A DNA stretch of 64,000 nt, taken from the NCBI RefSeq assembly GCF_014892575.1, contig NZ_JADBGI010000025.1:37279-101278 (forward strand), read 5' to 3'. Positions 21,753 through 30,823 of the stretch are shown in pieces; the first letter of the stretch is position 1, and every line of letters starts with the position of its first letter. Below the pieces are notes generated by a model, which was not told the origin of the DNA, made no database searches, and saw nothing but the letters and a program-made list of their open reading frames with translations. Source of the stretch: Nocardiopsis coralli (GTDB lineage Bacteria > Actinomycetota > Actinomycetes > Streptosporangiales > Streptosporangiaceae). The translations under genes were made by a program, and so were the position numbers.

Positions 21753-23213
21753 CTAGCCTTCCTGCAGCTTCTTGGCCTTCTCGACGACCATCTCGATGTT
21801 GCCGGCGTCGAGGAAGGCCTGCTCGGGCAGGTGGTCGTACTCGCCGTCGCAGACCGCCTTGAAGGAGGAGATCGTCTCCTCCAGCGGCACGAACACGCCC
21901 GGGTTGCCGGTGAACTTCTCGGCGACGAACATGTTCTGCGAGAGGAAGCGCTCCAGGCGGCGGGCCCGGTTCACGACGACCTTGTCCTCCTCGGACAGCT
22001 CGTCCATACCGAGGATCGCGATCTGGTCCTGCAGGTCGTTGTTGCGCTGCAGGATCTCCTTGACGCGCTGGGCGACGTCGTAGTGCTCCTGGCCCACGTA
22101 CTGCGGGTCGAGGATGCGCGAGGACGAGGCCAGCGGGTCCACCGCCGGGTAGATACCCTTCTGCGAGATCGGGCGGGAGAGCTCCGTCGTCGCGTCCAGG
22201 TGGGCGAACGTGGTCGCCGGCGCCGGGTCGGTGTAGTCGTCCGCGGGCACGTAGATCGCCTGCATCGAGGTGATCGAGTTACCGCGCGTCGAGGTGATGC
22301 GCTCCTGCAGCTGACCCATCTCGTCAGCCAGGTTGGGCTGGTAACCCACGGCCGAGGGCATACGGCCCAGCAGCGTGGAGACCTCCATACCCGCCTGGGT
22401 GAAGCGGAAGATGTTGTCGATGAACAGCAGCACGTCCTGGTTCTGGACGTCGCGGAAGTACTCCGCCATCGTCAGAGCCGAGAGCGCGACGCGCAGACGG
22501 GTGCCCGGGGGCTCGTCCATCTGGCCGAAGACGAGCGCGGTGTCCGGGAGGACCCCCATCTCGTCCATCTCCAGGAAGAGGTCCGTACCCTCACGGGTGC
22601 GCTCACCGACACCGGCGAACACGGACACACCACCGAAGTTGCGGGCGATACGGGTGATCATCTCCTGGATGAGCACCGTCTTGCCCACACCGGCGCCGCC
22701 GAACAGACCGATCTTCCCGCCACGCACGTACGGCGTGAGCAGGTCGATGACCTTGATGCCGGTGACCAGCATCTCGGTCTTGGACTCGAGCTGGTCGAAG
22801 GACGGCGCCTTGCGGTGGATGGGCCACCGCTCGCTGACCTGCAGCTCGGAGCTGGGCACGTCCATGGACTCGCCCAGCGTGTTGAACACGTGGCCCTTGA
22901 CGCCGTCGCCGACGGGCACGCTGATGGGCGCACCGGTGTCGCGCACCTCGGCGCCGCGGACGAGACCGTCCTGCGGGGCCAGGGCGATCGCACGCACCTG
23001 GTTGTCACCCAGGTGCTGGGCGACCTCGAGCGTGAGGGTCTTGGTCTCGCCGCCCAGCGTCACGTCGACGTGGAGGGCGTTGTAGATCTCGGGGATGGAG
23101 CCCACGGGGAACTCCACATCGAGGACCGGGCCGGTGACCCGGGAGATGCGGCCGGTGGCGGTGGCGCCAGCGCCGGCCGTCCCTTCAGCAGTCGCAGTCA
23201 CTTTCTTACTCAC
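21753..23213 (-). CDS. atpD: F1Fo ATP synthase beta subunit
   Basis: 486 residues. Catalytic subunit with Walker A GGAGVGKT, catalytic Glu in AGVGERTREG, Walker B LLFIDNIFRFTQAG and the DELSEEDK region. An Ala/Thr/Gly-rich N-terminal extension of about 15 residues precedes the crown domain (GRISRVTGPVLDVEFP). GTG 23213 overlaps the end of atpG by 8 bases, so the two are coupled. Confidence 0.97.
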   Translation of the reverse strand: MSKKVTATAEGTAGAGATATGRISRVTGPVLDVEFPVGSIPEIYNALHVDVTLGGETKTLTLEVAQHLGDNQVRAIALAPQDGLVRGAEVRDTGAPISVPVGDGVKGHVFNTLGESMDVPSSELQVSERWPIHRKAPSFDQLESKTEMLVTGIKVIDLLTPYVRGGKIGLFGGAGVGKTVLIQEMITRIARNFGGVSVFAGVGERTREGTDLFLEMDEMGVLPDTALVFGQMDEPPGTRLRVALSALTMAEYFRDVQNQDVLLFIDNIFRFTQAGMEVSTLLGRMPSAVGYQPNLADEMGQLQERITSTRGNSITSMQAIYVPADDYTDPAPATTFAHLDATTELSRPISQKGIYPAVDPLASSSRILDPQYVGQEHYDVAQRVKEILQRNNDLQDQIAILGMDELSEEDKVVVNRARRLERFLSQNMFVAEKFTGNPGVFVPLEETISSFKAVCDGEYDHLPEQAFLDAGNIEMVVEKAKKLQEG

Positions 23214-24126
23214 TTCCCGCGCTGGCACCAGAGAGGGCGTCGGCGCCGCCGACAATCTCACTGATCTCGTTGGTGATCTCGGCCTGACGCGCCTGGTTGG
23301 CCAGGCGGGTCAGGTTCTTGGCGAGCTCCTCGGCGTTGTCCGTGGCGGCCTTCATGGCTGCACGGCGCGACGCCTGCTGGGAGGCGGCCGACTCCAGGAG
23401 GGAGAAGTAGATCCTGTTGGTCACGTACTGCGGGAGCAGCTGGTCCAGGACCTCCTCGGCGGAGGGCTCGAACTCGTACAGCGGCAGTGCCTCGCCACCG
23501 TGCTGCTCCTGCAGCTCCTCCTCGTCGACCTCTTCGACCTCCAGCGGGAGGGCACGCACCGAGCCCGCTGTCTGGGTCAGCATCGAGACGAACTCGGTGG
23601 AGACCACGTGGATCTCGTCCACGCCGCCTTCCTCGGTGTCCTGGGAGAACTTCTCCATGAGGGTGGAACCGATGTCCTGGGCGTCGGCGTAGGACGGGCG
23701 CTCGGTGATGCCCTCCCACGAGCCCTCGATCGGACGCTCGCGGAACTTGTAGAAGGCGATCCCCTTGCGGCCGACCATGTAGGTGACGACCTCCTTGCCC
23801 TGCTCATGGAGGAGCTGGGTCAGGGATTCGGCCTCCTTCATGACGTTGGCCGAGAAAGCTCCGGCCAGACCCTTGTCACTGGAGACGACGAGAACGGCAG
23901 CACGCTTGGGGTTCTCGGCCTCGCTCAGCAGCGGGTGGTCCTCCACCCGGCTGGCCAGGGCCGAGACCGCACGTGTGATCTCCCGTGCGTAGGGGCCGGC
24001 AGCCTCGGCCGCGCGCTGCGCCTTGGTGATGCGCGTCGCGGCGATGAGCTCCATCGCGCGGGTGATCTTGGCCATCGACTTCGTCGACTTGATCCTCCGG
24101 CGATAGACGCGAAGCTGTGCACCCAT
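23206..24126 (-). CDS. atpG: F1Fo ATP synthase gamma subunit
   Basis: 306 residues. Central rotor shaft: N-terminal coiled coil MGAQLRVYRRRIKSTKSMAKITRAMELIA-like start, Rossmann core with VVSSDKGLAGAFSANV, and the C-terminal helix NLTRLANQARQAEITNEI. It carries an acidic stretch (EVEEVDEEELQEQHGGE) in the middle, as in other actinobacterial gamma subunits. The ATG is 3 bases after the atpA stop. Confidence 0.96.
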   Translation of the reverse strand: MGAQLRVYRRRIKSTKSMAKITRAMELIAATRITKAQRAAEAAGPYAREITRAVSALASRVEDHPLLSEAENPKRAAVLVVSSDKGLAGAFSANVMKEAESLTQLLHEQGKEVVTYMVGRKGIAFYKFRERPIEGSWEGITERPSYADAQDIGSTLMEKFSQDTEEGGVDEIHVVSTEFVSMLTQTAGSVRALPLEVEEVDEEELQEQHGGEALPLYEFEPSAEEVLDQLLPQYVTNRIYFSLLESAASQQASRRAAMKAATDNAEELAKNLTRLANQARQAEITNEISEIVGGADALSGASAGSE

Positions 24127-24129
24127 GGG

Positions 24130-25770
24130 TTACTTCCCGCCCTTGGCGACCTTGATGGTCTCCTGGCCGACCTTCTCCTGCTCGAGAGCCTCGGGCTCCG
24201 CCTCCTGGCCGAGCAGCGTGCCGGCCGAGGTCTGGAAGCCCTGCTTGAACTTCTCGATCGCGTTCTCGAGAGCGCTGCGGGTCTCGTCCTCGAACTTGCC
24301 GCTCTCGCGGATGTTGTCGAGGATGCCCTTGTGCTCGCGCTCGAGGTAGGAGAGGAAGTCGTCCTCGAAACGGCGCACGTCCTCGACCGGGACGTCGTCC
24401 ACGTGGCCGGAGGTACCGGCCCAGGTGGAGACGACGGTCTTCTCCATCGCGAAGGGCGAGTACTGCCCCTGCTTGAGGAGCTCCATCATGCGCTCACCGC
24501 GGGCGAGCTGCTGCTTGGAGACCGCGTCCAGGTCGGAACCGAAGGCCGAGAACGCCTCGAGCTCGCGGTACTGTGCCAGGCTCAGACGCAGGCTGCCGGA
24601 GACCTTCTTGGTCGCCTTGGTCTGCGCGGAACCACCCACACGGGAGACCGAGATACCGACGTCGATCGCCGGGCGCTGGCCCTGGTTGAACATGTCCGAG
24701 TCCAGGAAGACCTGGCCGTCGGTGATGGAGATGACGTTGGTCGGGATGTAGGCCGAGACGTCACCCGCCTTCGTCTCGATGATCGGCAGGGCCGTCATCG
24801 AACCGGCGCCCATCTCGTCGGAGAGCTTGGCGCAGCGCTCCAGGAGACGGGAGTGCAGGTAGAAGACGTCACCGGGGTAGGCCTCACGGCCCGGCGGGCG
24901 GCGCAGCAGCAGCGACACCGCACGGTAGGCCTCCGCCTGCTTGCTCAGGTCGTCGAAGACGATGAGCACGTGCTTGCCCTGGTACATCCAGTGCTGGCCC
25001 AGGGCCGAACCGGTGAAGGGCGACAGGTACTTGAAGCCGGCCGGGTCGGACGCCGGGGCGGCGACGATGGTGGTGTAGTCCATCGCGCCGGCCTCCTCGA
25101 GGGCGCCGCGCACGGAGGCGATGGTCGTGCCCTTCTGGCCGACGGCGACGTAGATGCAGCGCACCTGCTTGTCGGGGTCGCCGGACTCCCAGTTGGCCTT
25201 CTGGTTGATGATCGCGTCGATGCCGACCGCGGTCTTACCCGTCTGACGGTCACCGATGAGCAGCTGGCGCTGCCCGCGACCGATGGGGGTCATGGTGTCG
25301 ATCGCCTTGATACCGGTCTGGAGGGGCTCCTCGACCGGCTGGCGCTGCATCACGGTCGCGGCCTGGACCTCCAGGTCGCGGCGCTCGTCGGAGGCGATCT
25401 CGCCCTTGCCGTCGATCGGCTGACCGAGGGGGTCGATCACGCGCCCGAGGAAGTCGTCCCCGACCGGCACCGAGAGGACCTGGCCGGTGCGGCGCACCTG
25501 CTGGCCCTCCTCGATGCCCGTGAAGTCACCCAGCACCACGACACCGATCTCGCCGATCTCGAGGTTCTGGGCCATGCCCAGTGTGCCGTCCTCGAACTGA
25601 AGCAGCTCGTTCGCCATCGCCGAGGGAAGGCCACCGACGCGGGCGATGCCGTCACCGGAGTAGATGACGGTACCCACCTCTTCCGCGCGGGTGGCACCAG
25701 GCTCGTACGACTGGACGAAGCGCTGTAGCGCGTCCCGGATCTCGTCCGGTCGGATCGTCAGCTCCGCCAT
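24130..25770 (-). CDS. atpA: F1Fo ATP synthase alpha subunit
   Basis: 546 residues, with the long C-terminal extension usual in actinobacteria. Marks: Walker A GDRQTGKT, ELTIRPDEIRDAL N-terminus, RLLERCAKLSDE, and PAIDVGISVSRVGGSAQ. ATG 25770 is chosen at the family start; a Shine-Dalgarno-like AAGGA lies about 9 bases upstream. Between atpH and atpG. Confidence 0.97.
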   Translation of the reverse strand: MAELTIRPDEIRDALQRFVQSYEPGATRAEEVGTVIYSGDGIARVGGLPSAMANELLQFEDGTLGMAQNLEIGEIGVVVLGDFTGIEEGQQVRRTGQVLSVPVGDDFLGRVIDPLGQPIDGKGEIASDERRDLEVQAATVMQRQPVEEPLQTGIKAIDTMTPIGRGQRQLLIGDRQTGKTAVGIDAIINQKANWESGDPDKQVRCIYVAVGQKGTTIASVRGALEEAGAMDYTTIVAAPASDPAGFKYLSPFTGSALGQHWMYQGKHVLIVFDDLSKQAEAYRAVSLLLRRPPGREAYPGDVFYLHSRLLERCAKLSDEMGAGSMTALPIIETKAGDVSAYIPTNVISITDGQVFLDSDMFNQGQRPAIDVGISVSRVGGSAQTKATKKVSGSLRLSLAQYRELEAFSAFGSDLDAVSKQQLARGERMMELLKQGQYSPFAMEKTVVSTWAGTSGHVDDVPVEDVRRFEDDFLSYLEREHKGILDNIRESGKFEDETRSALENAIEKFKQGFQTSAGTLLGQEAEPEALEQEKVGQETIKVAKGGK

Positions 25771-25843
25771 CTCTACGTTGTCCTTGCTCTCAAATGGCGC
25801 CGGGCCGGCGCCGTGCGTGCTTGCCTTGCGTTGTTCGCGTGTG

Positions 25844-26665
25844 TCAGCCGGCCAGACGGCGCTGGACCTCAGCGATGCGCCCGGCGATGGTGCCGTCGAT
25901 GACCTCGTCACCCACGCGGACCGAAAGGCCACCCACGATGTCGGGGTCGACCTCGGTGTTGAGGTGGATGGCGCGGTCGTACTTGCGGGTCAGGAGAGTC
26001 CTGAGCCGCTCCAGCTGCGCCTCGCTCAGCGGGTGGGCACTGCGCACCACAGCGATGTAACGCTGGGCGCGGTCGGCGACCAACTGCCCGAGGTGCTCGA
26101 GCGCCTGTTCCAGGGTACGTCCCCGCGGACGGGTGACCGCTTGGCCGACCAGAGCCAGCGTCGCGGAGTTCACCTTGCCCGAGAGCAGGTTCTCCACCAG
26201 GGAGAACAGCTGGGACTCCTCCACACCTTCCCGGGTCAGGGCAGCGCGCAGCTCGGGCTCGGAGATGACGATCCGCTGGAAGCGGAACAGCTCGTCCTCG
26301 AGCTCGTCCAACCGCGTGCCCTCGACCGAGGTGACGGTCGCGTAGACCGCCAGGCGCTCCAGGGCGTTGGTCATGTCGCGCGCACCGGACCAGGGCTGGG
26401 AGACGACGTCGTTGACCACGATGACCGTGGACGGCGACACCTTGCCCTCGAGGACCTGTCCCACGAGGCCGGTCTTGGCCTCGACGGGGTTGGCCTGGTC
26501 CGCGAGCCAGCGGCGGAGCGAGTGCTCGCGGTCGAGCACTGCCACGACCTCGAAGAGCTCGCTCCCGAGGGAGACCGCGTGCTGGGCGGCGTCCGCCGAC
26601 GCCAGGACGTTCTCGTCCAGGCGCCGGGTCGCCTCAGCCAGGGAGTTTCGGCTGATCCCACGCAT
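25844..26665 (-). CDS. atpH: F1Fo ATP synthase delta subunit
   Basis: 273 residues. Peripheral-stalk subunit joining b to the top of alpha3beta3. Family marks: helical N-terminal domain and C-terminal RTLLTRKYDRAIHLNTEVDPDIVGGLSVRVGDEVIDGTI-type ending, with GGLSVRVGDEVIDG clear. The actinobacterial form is longer than the ~180-residue E. coli protein. The ATG overlaps the atpF stop (ATGA). Confidence 0.95.
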   Translation of the reverse strand: MRGISRNSLAEATRRLDENVLASADAAQHAVSLGSELFEVVAVLDREHSLRRWLADQANPVEAKTGLVGQVLEGKVSPSTVIVVNDVVSQPWSGARDMTNALERLAVYATVTSVEGTRLDELEDELFRFQRIVISEPELRAALTREGVEESQLFSLVENLLSGKVNSATLALVGQAVTRPRGRTLEQALEHLGQLVADRAQRYIAVVRSAHPLSEAQLERLRTLLTRKYDRAIHLNTEVDPDIVGGLSVRVGDEVIDGTIAGRIAEVQRRLAG

Positions 26666-27210
26666 CAGCGCACCTCGGCTTGCTTGGTGCTCTCGCTCTG
26701 CTCCAGCTCCTCGAGGAACCGGTCGACCACGCGGTTCTGCGCGGCGCTGTCGTTCAGGGTCTCGCCGACGATGCGGCCGGCGAGATCGGTGGACAGCGAA
26801 CCGATCTCGTTGCGGAGCTGGACGAAGGCCTGCTGGCGGTCCGCCTCGATCTGGGCCTGTGCGGCCTCGACGATGCGGCGGGCCTCCACCTGGGCCTCTT
26901 CGCGGGCCTCGGCGATGATCGCGGCGCGCTGTTCCTTGGCCTTCTCGAGCTCCTGGGCGTACTCGCGGTGCGCCTCTTCGAGCTTCTCGCGGTACTGCTG
27001 GCGGATCTCCTCGGCCTCGGCCTCGGCGCGCTGTGCCCGCTCGATGCCGCCCTCGATGGCGTCGTGGCGCTCGTCGAGGACCTTCATGACCTTGGGTACT
27101 GCCTTGCGGGCCACAAAGAAGTAGACCACGGCGAGTGCGATCAGACCGAAGGCGAACTTCACCCAGTCGATCCGCAGAATGTTCTCTTCGGCTGCCAACT
27201 CCACCAACAT
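26665..27210 (-). CDS. atpF: F1Fo ATP synthase b subunit
   Basis: 181 residues. One N-terminal membrane helix (WVKFAFGLIALAVVYFFVA) followed by a long, highly charged coiled coil rich in E, A, R and Q, as expected for the stator stalk. ATG 27210 has AAGGAGGG upstream. Confidence 0.95.
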   Translation of the reverse strand: MLVELAAEENILRIDWVKFAFGLIALAVVYFFVARKAVPKVMKVLDERHDAIEGGIERAQRAEAEAEEIRQQYREKLEEAHREYAQELEKAKEQRAAIIAEAREEAQVEARRIVEAAQAQIEADRQQAFVQLRNEIGSLSTDLAGRIVGETLNDSAAQNRVVDRFLEELEQSESTKQAEVR

Positions 27211-27263
27211 GGTCAGCCCTCCTTCGCGTCAGATGCCATCAAAAACGGTTGGCAGGAACAGCT

Positions 27264-27482
27264 TTAGATGGCGAACGCGAGGACGAAGCCCAGAATGGCG
27301 AGGGCCTCGATGAGCGCGAAGCCCAGGAAGATGTTGGTCTGCAGCGGGCCGCGGGCCTCGGGCTGACGGGCGATGGCCTGCATACCGAGACCGAAGACGA
27401 TACCGACACCGATACCGGCGCCGATGACGCTGATGCCGTAACCGATGCTGTTGAGGTTGCCCTCGATGGCGGCGATGTCCAT
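27264..27482 (-). CDS. atpE: F1Fo ATP synthase c subunit
   Basis: 72 residues forming the helical hairpin of the rotor ring. The polar loop is ARQPEARG and the proton-carrying carboxylate is E59 in FALIEALAI; there are no Na+-type ligands, so it should be proton-driven. Confidence 0.96.
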   Translation of the reverse strand: MDIAAIEGNLNSIGYGISVIGAGIGVGIVFGLGMQAIARQPEARGPLQTNIFLGFALIEALAILGFVLAFAI

Positions 27483-27598
27483 AGTGTTTCCCTTTACTCG
27501 ACGTCCGGCGTCGCATTTCCGCGATTGGTCAGTGCGCCGGGTGTGGACGGGTCGTTACACCTTCGTTCCGGCCGGGGAGGCCGGAATCCAGGGGTTCT

Positions 27599-28450
27599 TT
27601 AGTGAGCGGCCTCGAGAGACTGATTGAGGTACAGGCTCGCCAGCAGCGTGAAGATGAACGCCTGGACGAGCATGATCAGGATCTCGAAGACGAAGAAGAG
27701 GATGTAGCCGATCACCGCGGCACCGGAGAACAGCACCGAGACCGCAGCCAGCGCCGGCTCGGCGCCGATGCTCAGCATGTACCAGCCGCCGTAGGCGAAC
27801 ACGGCCAGCAGCAGGCTGCCCGCGAACATGGTCGCGAACAGACGCAGGGCGTGCGTCACCGGGCGGATGATGAAGACCGAGAGGGTCTCGATCGGGGTGA
27901 CCAGCACGTAGATCGGCTTGGGCATCCCGGGCGGGAAGATCTGGTTCCTGATGTAGCCCCATCCCCCCTGCTGGCGCATACCGACCACCAGCGTGAGGAC
28001 GAAGATGAACAGGGCGAACATCGCCGGGAAGGAGAGGTCGCTGTTGACCGGCAACATGCCCGGGATCAGACCCGAGATGTTCATGAAGACGATGAGCGTG
28101 AAGATCGCCGTCATCAGCGGGATGAACTTGTCACCCTTGGCACCCATGGTGGGGCGGGTGATCTGGTCCCGGATGAACAGCACGAACATCTCGCCCACGC
28201 CCTGCCTGCGACCGGGGACGAGGCTCAGCTTCTTGCTGAACCACGACCACAGGAGCAGGGATGCGCCGAGGGCGACGACCAGCAGGACCAGGTAGAGGTC
28301 GATGCCGTCGCTGCCGGGGATGCCGCCGAGCCACGGTTCGGGGAAGAACATCCCGATGCTGGGAGCCTCGAACCCGCAGCCCGCCTCTCCTTGAGCAGGG
28401 AAGAGGTGGCAACCCGGTTCGGCCGCGAGAATGCGCGCGTCAGCACTCAC
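27599..28450 (-). CDS. atpB: F1Fo ATP synthase a subunit
   Basis: 283 residues, multi-helix membrane subunit forming the proton half-channels. It carries the essential stator arginine in HALRLFATMFAGSLLL and the last-helix pattern FVFEILIMLVQAFIFTLLASLYL. GTG 28450 has AAAGGA 6 bases upstream. Confidence 0.95.
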   Translation of the reverse strand: MSADARILAAEPGCHLFPAQGEAGCGFEAPSIGMFFPEPWLGGIPGSDGIDLYLVLLVVALGASLLLWSWFSKKLSLVPGRRQGVGEMFVLFIRDQITRPTMGAKGDKFIPLMTAIFTLIVFMNISGLIPGMLPVNSDLSFPAMFALFIFVLTLVVGMRQQGGWGYIRNQIFPPGMPKPIYVLVTPIETLSVFIIRPVTHALRLFATMFAGSLLLAVFAYGGWYMLSIGAEPALAAVSVLFSGAAVIGYILFFVFEILIMLVQAFIFTLLASLYLNQSLEAAH

Positions 28451-28549
28451 GGCGAATCCTTTCGTCGTGACGCAAGAAAGCCTCTTGGATGGTTGTGGAG
28501 GAGGTCGCCCGAACCCGGACGGGTGTCGGACTCACTCCGGCGGGAGAGT

Positions 28550-28780
28550 TCAGGCCTGGCGGGACTTGGCGACGATCAGGTAGACCGCGCCGACCAGGCC
28601 GAGCACCGCCCCGATGGGCAGAAAGAGTGCATCGAAGCCCAAGAGCCAGTCCGCGATCCAGCCGATGCCGGTCCACACGAGCACACCCGCGAGGAGAGTG
28701 GAGAACATGGCCCAACCGTCGGACTGACGCGGCGCTTGCGCATCGCGGTCCTGGGTGTCCTTGGCTGGTTCGCTGCTCAT
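28550..28780 (-). CDS. AtpZ/AtpI-family small membrane protein
   Basis: 76 residues. A charged N-terminus is followed by two membrane helices (MFSTLLAGVLVWTGIGWIADWL and FLPIGAVLGLVGAVYLIV). AtpZ-type proteins help c-ring assembly or act as a Mg2+/Ca2+ channel; here it lies 99 bases before atpB in the same direction. Confidence 0.8.
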   Translation of the reverse strand: MSSEPAKDTQDRDAQAPRQSDGWAMFSTLLAGVLVWTGIGWIADWLLGFDALFLPIGAVLGLVGAVYLIVAKSRQA

Positions 28781-28885
28781 CTCGCTCCGGAATATAGCAT
28801 GTGGCGCCGGGCTGGAACGGGGCCTCCCGCCTGCCGTCGGCCAGGGTATTACGCCCGCTCTCGCGGGCCCCCGCGGGGTGCCCCA

Positions 28886-29308
28886 TCACGTGTTCCCCGA
28901 CGTCTCGTCCGGATCCACGTGCGGGATCTTGGCCTTGGAGATCGCTCGGATCTGCCCGCCCAGCCAGACCAGTACACAGGCCAGCGCCGTGTAGACGAAG
29001 GCCTCGTTGTCCAGGTCAGCCATGAGAGGGCTTCGGCCGAGGGTGACCAACAGGATGCCCAGGACCGCCATCTTGATGACGAAGCCGAGCAGGTTGGCCG
29101 CCATGAACAGGTCCTTGTTCCGGCGGGACACCGCGATCACGGCCCACTGCCCGAGCCCGAAGCAGCTCAGCACGACCACTGCCCCCATGAGCGCGCTGAG
29201 CGCACTGGGTGCACCGCCGAGCAGTGCCGCCACACCGATGGCCAGAACCCCGCACACCACGCTGGGAAGTGCGGCGCCGCGGAAGATCGCGACGTCGTGT
29301 TCCTGCAT
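28886..29308 (-). CDS. atpI: ATP synthase I-like membrane protein (AtpI)
   Basis: 140 residues with four predicted membrane helices. First gene of the atp operon; ATG 29308 has GGAGC 6 bases upstream. Weakly conserved family whose members assist assembly of the Fo ring; the identification rests mainly on topology and position. It is 105 bases from the AtpZ-like gene. Confidence 0.75.
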   Translation of the reverse strand: MQEHDVAIFRGAALPSVVCGVLAIGVAALLGGAPSALSALMGAVVVLSCFGLGQWAVIAVSRRNKDLFMAANLLGFVIKMAVLGILLVTLGRSPLMADLDNEAFVYTALACVLVWLGGQIRAISKAKIPHVDPDETSGNT

Positions 29309-29506
29309 GACAAAGCTCCGTCGGGGTTCTGTGGATACCTGCTCGTGAAAGCTATCACAAGGTTTCGGGGGCCGAATCCGGGGATGCCTTAACGCGACCT
29401 TAACGGCTCTCGAAACCCCACTTCGACGGCGCTTTCGGGCCTTGTGTCACCTTCGCCACATCCGCACCGATCAGGACATCCCAGGTCAGATGGGAGCCAT
29501 CAGGGA
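29309..29506 (-). promoter_or_regulatory. likely promoter region of the atp operon
   Basis: Contains a direct repeat GTTAAGG-tcgc-GTTAAGG on the minus strand (29389-29407) and an imperfect palindrome GTGAAAGCTATCAC (29345-29358). Either may be part of the operon promoter. I cannot assign -35/-10 boxes. Confidence 0.4.
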
Positions 29507-29531
29507 CCTTCGGTCACCGGGGGACCGAAGG
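29507..29531 (-). terminator. hairpin after wecA
   Basis: CCTTCGGTC (29507-29515) pairs with GACCGAAGG (29523-29531), 7-base loop, 29 bases past the wecA stop. Confidence 0.55.
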
Positions 29532-29559
29532 CAGGTCCCGATCGAGAGCGACGGACCGG

Positions 29560-30708
29560 TCAATCGTGACCGGAACGAGTCTTAACGCGTCCTATACGCT
29601 CCCACGACAGCAGTCCGCGGCGGCGCAGTCGGGGCAGCACGATGAGACCGACCGCACAGACGGCGACCAGTGCCGTGACGGTCAGGACGATGAACGGGGT
29701 GTCGAAGACCGACAGCGACACCGCCGCGAACGCGACGATCCCCGCCCACAGGTACATCAGGAGCACCGCACGCACGTGGCTGTGTCCCATGTCCAGGAGC
29801 CGGTGGTGCAAATGGCCGCGGTCGGGGGCGAACGGGGACTTGCCCGCCAGGGTCCGGCGCAGCACGGCCAGCACAAGGTCGGCCAGCGGCAGCGCGATGA
29901 CCAACAACGGCAACAGGATCGGCAGGAACACCACCAGGCCGGAGTTGAACTCCTCGCGTGCGGTGTTGGCGTCGAACTGCCCGGTGACGTTGATCGTGAT
30001 CGAGGTCAGCAACAGGCCCAGCAGCATCGACCCGGTGTCGCCCATGAAGATCTTGGCCGGGTGGAAGTTGTGGAACAGGAAGCCCAGACACGTGCCGGCC
30101 AGGATGATCGCGATCATCGCCGGGTACGACTGGCGCTCGAAACCCTGCTCCACCGCGACCACGTAGTAGTAGGCGAAGAAGGCCAGCGCCGAGATGCCGA
30201 CGATGCCCGCGGCGAGCCCGTCGAGTCCGTCGGCGAAGTTGACCGCGTTGATGGTGACCACGATCAGCAGCACCGAGATCATCGCGCCGAGCCAGGGCCC
30301 CAGCGACAACTGTGTGCCCGGCAGTGGCAGCCACAGGAGCTGGACGCCGTGCGCGACGAGGATGCCGGCCGCGGCGGTCTGCCCGGCGAGCTTGCTGATC
30401 GCGTCCATCCCCCACCGGTCGTCGATGATGCCGATGAGGGTGATGAGTCCGCCGGCCAGCAGCAGCCCCCACCAGGTGTCGGCGACGAAGACGTTCTGCA
30501 GGTGCGGGAGTTGCGCGGAGATCAGCAGCGCCGCCGCGAAACCGCCGTAGATGGCGATGCCACCCATGCGGGGGATGGGTTCCTTGTGCACGTCGCGGTC
30601 GCGCACCGGGGGTGTGGCCCCGATGGCGATCGCGAACTTGCGCACCAGCGGAACCAGTAGGTAGGTCACCGCGGCAGCGATGACGAACGTGAGTGCGTAC
30701 TCGCGCAC
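29560..30708 (-). CDS. wecA: undecaprenyl-phosphate GlcNAc-1-phosphate transferase (WecA/TagO type)
   Basis: 382 residues, about 10-11 membrane helices. It transfers a sugar-1-phosphate from a UDP-sugar to undecaprenyl (or decaprenyl) phosphate, starting cell-wall polymer synthesis (teichoic acid or arabinogalactan type). Motifs: RDVHKEPIPRMGG, catalytic aspartates GIIDDRWGMD, NAVNFADGLDGLAAG, FHPAKIFMGDTGSM and RGHLHHRLLDMGH. GTG 30708. This gene directly precedes the atp operon in many actinobacteria, including mycobacteria. Confidence 0.93.
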   Translation of the reverse strand: MREYALTFVIAAAVTYLLVPLVRKFAIAIGATPPVRDRDVHKEPIPRMGGIAIYGGFAAALLISAQLPHLQNVFVADTWWGLLLAGGLITLIGIIDDRWGMDAISKLAGQTAAAGILVAHGVQLLWLPLPGTQLSLGPWLGAMISVLLIVVTINAVNFADGLDGLAAGIVGISALAFFAYYYVVAVEQGFERQSYPAMIAIILAGTCLGFLFHNFHPAKIFMGDTGSMLLGLLLTSITINVTGQFDANTAREEFNSGLVVFLPILLPLLVIALPLADLVLAVLRRTLAGKSPFAPDRGHLHHRLLDMGHSHVRAVLLMYLWAGIVAFAAVSLSVFDTPFIVLTVTALVAVCAVGLIVLPRLRRRGLLSWERIGRVKTRSGHD

Positions 30709-30823
30709 GTCCGTCCCCTCTAGGCTCTGTTACTCGGACTTCGCGGTCGGGTTCGGGGGCCGTCGGCCGGTGCCGGATGCCCCGGAACGCGTACACGGGG
30801 TCGGCCGGACCGTGGGCCCGAGC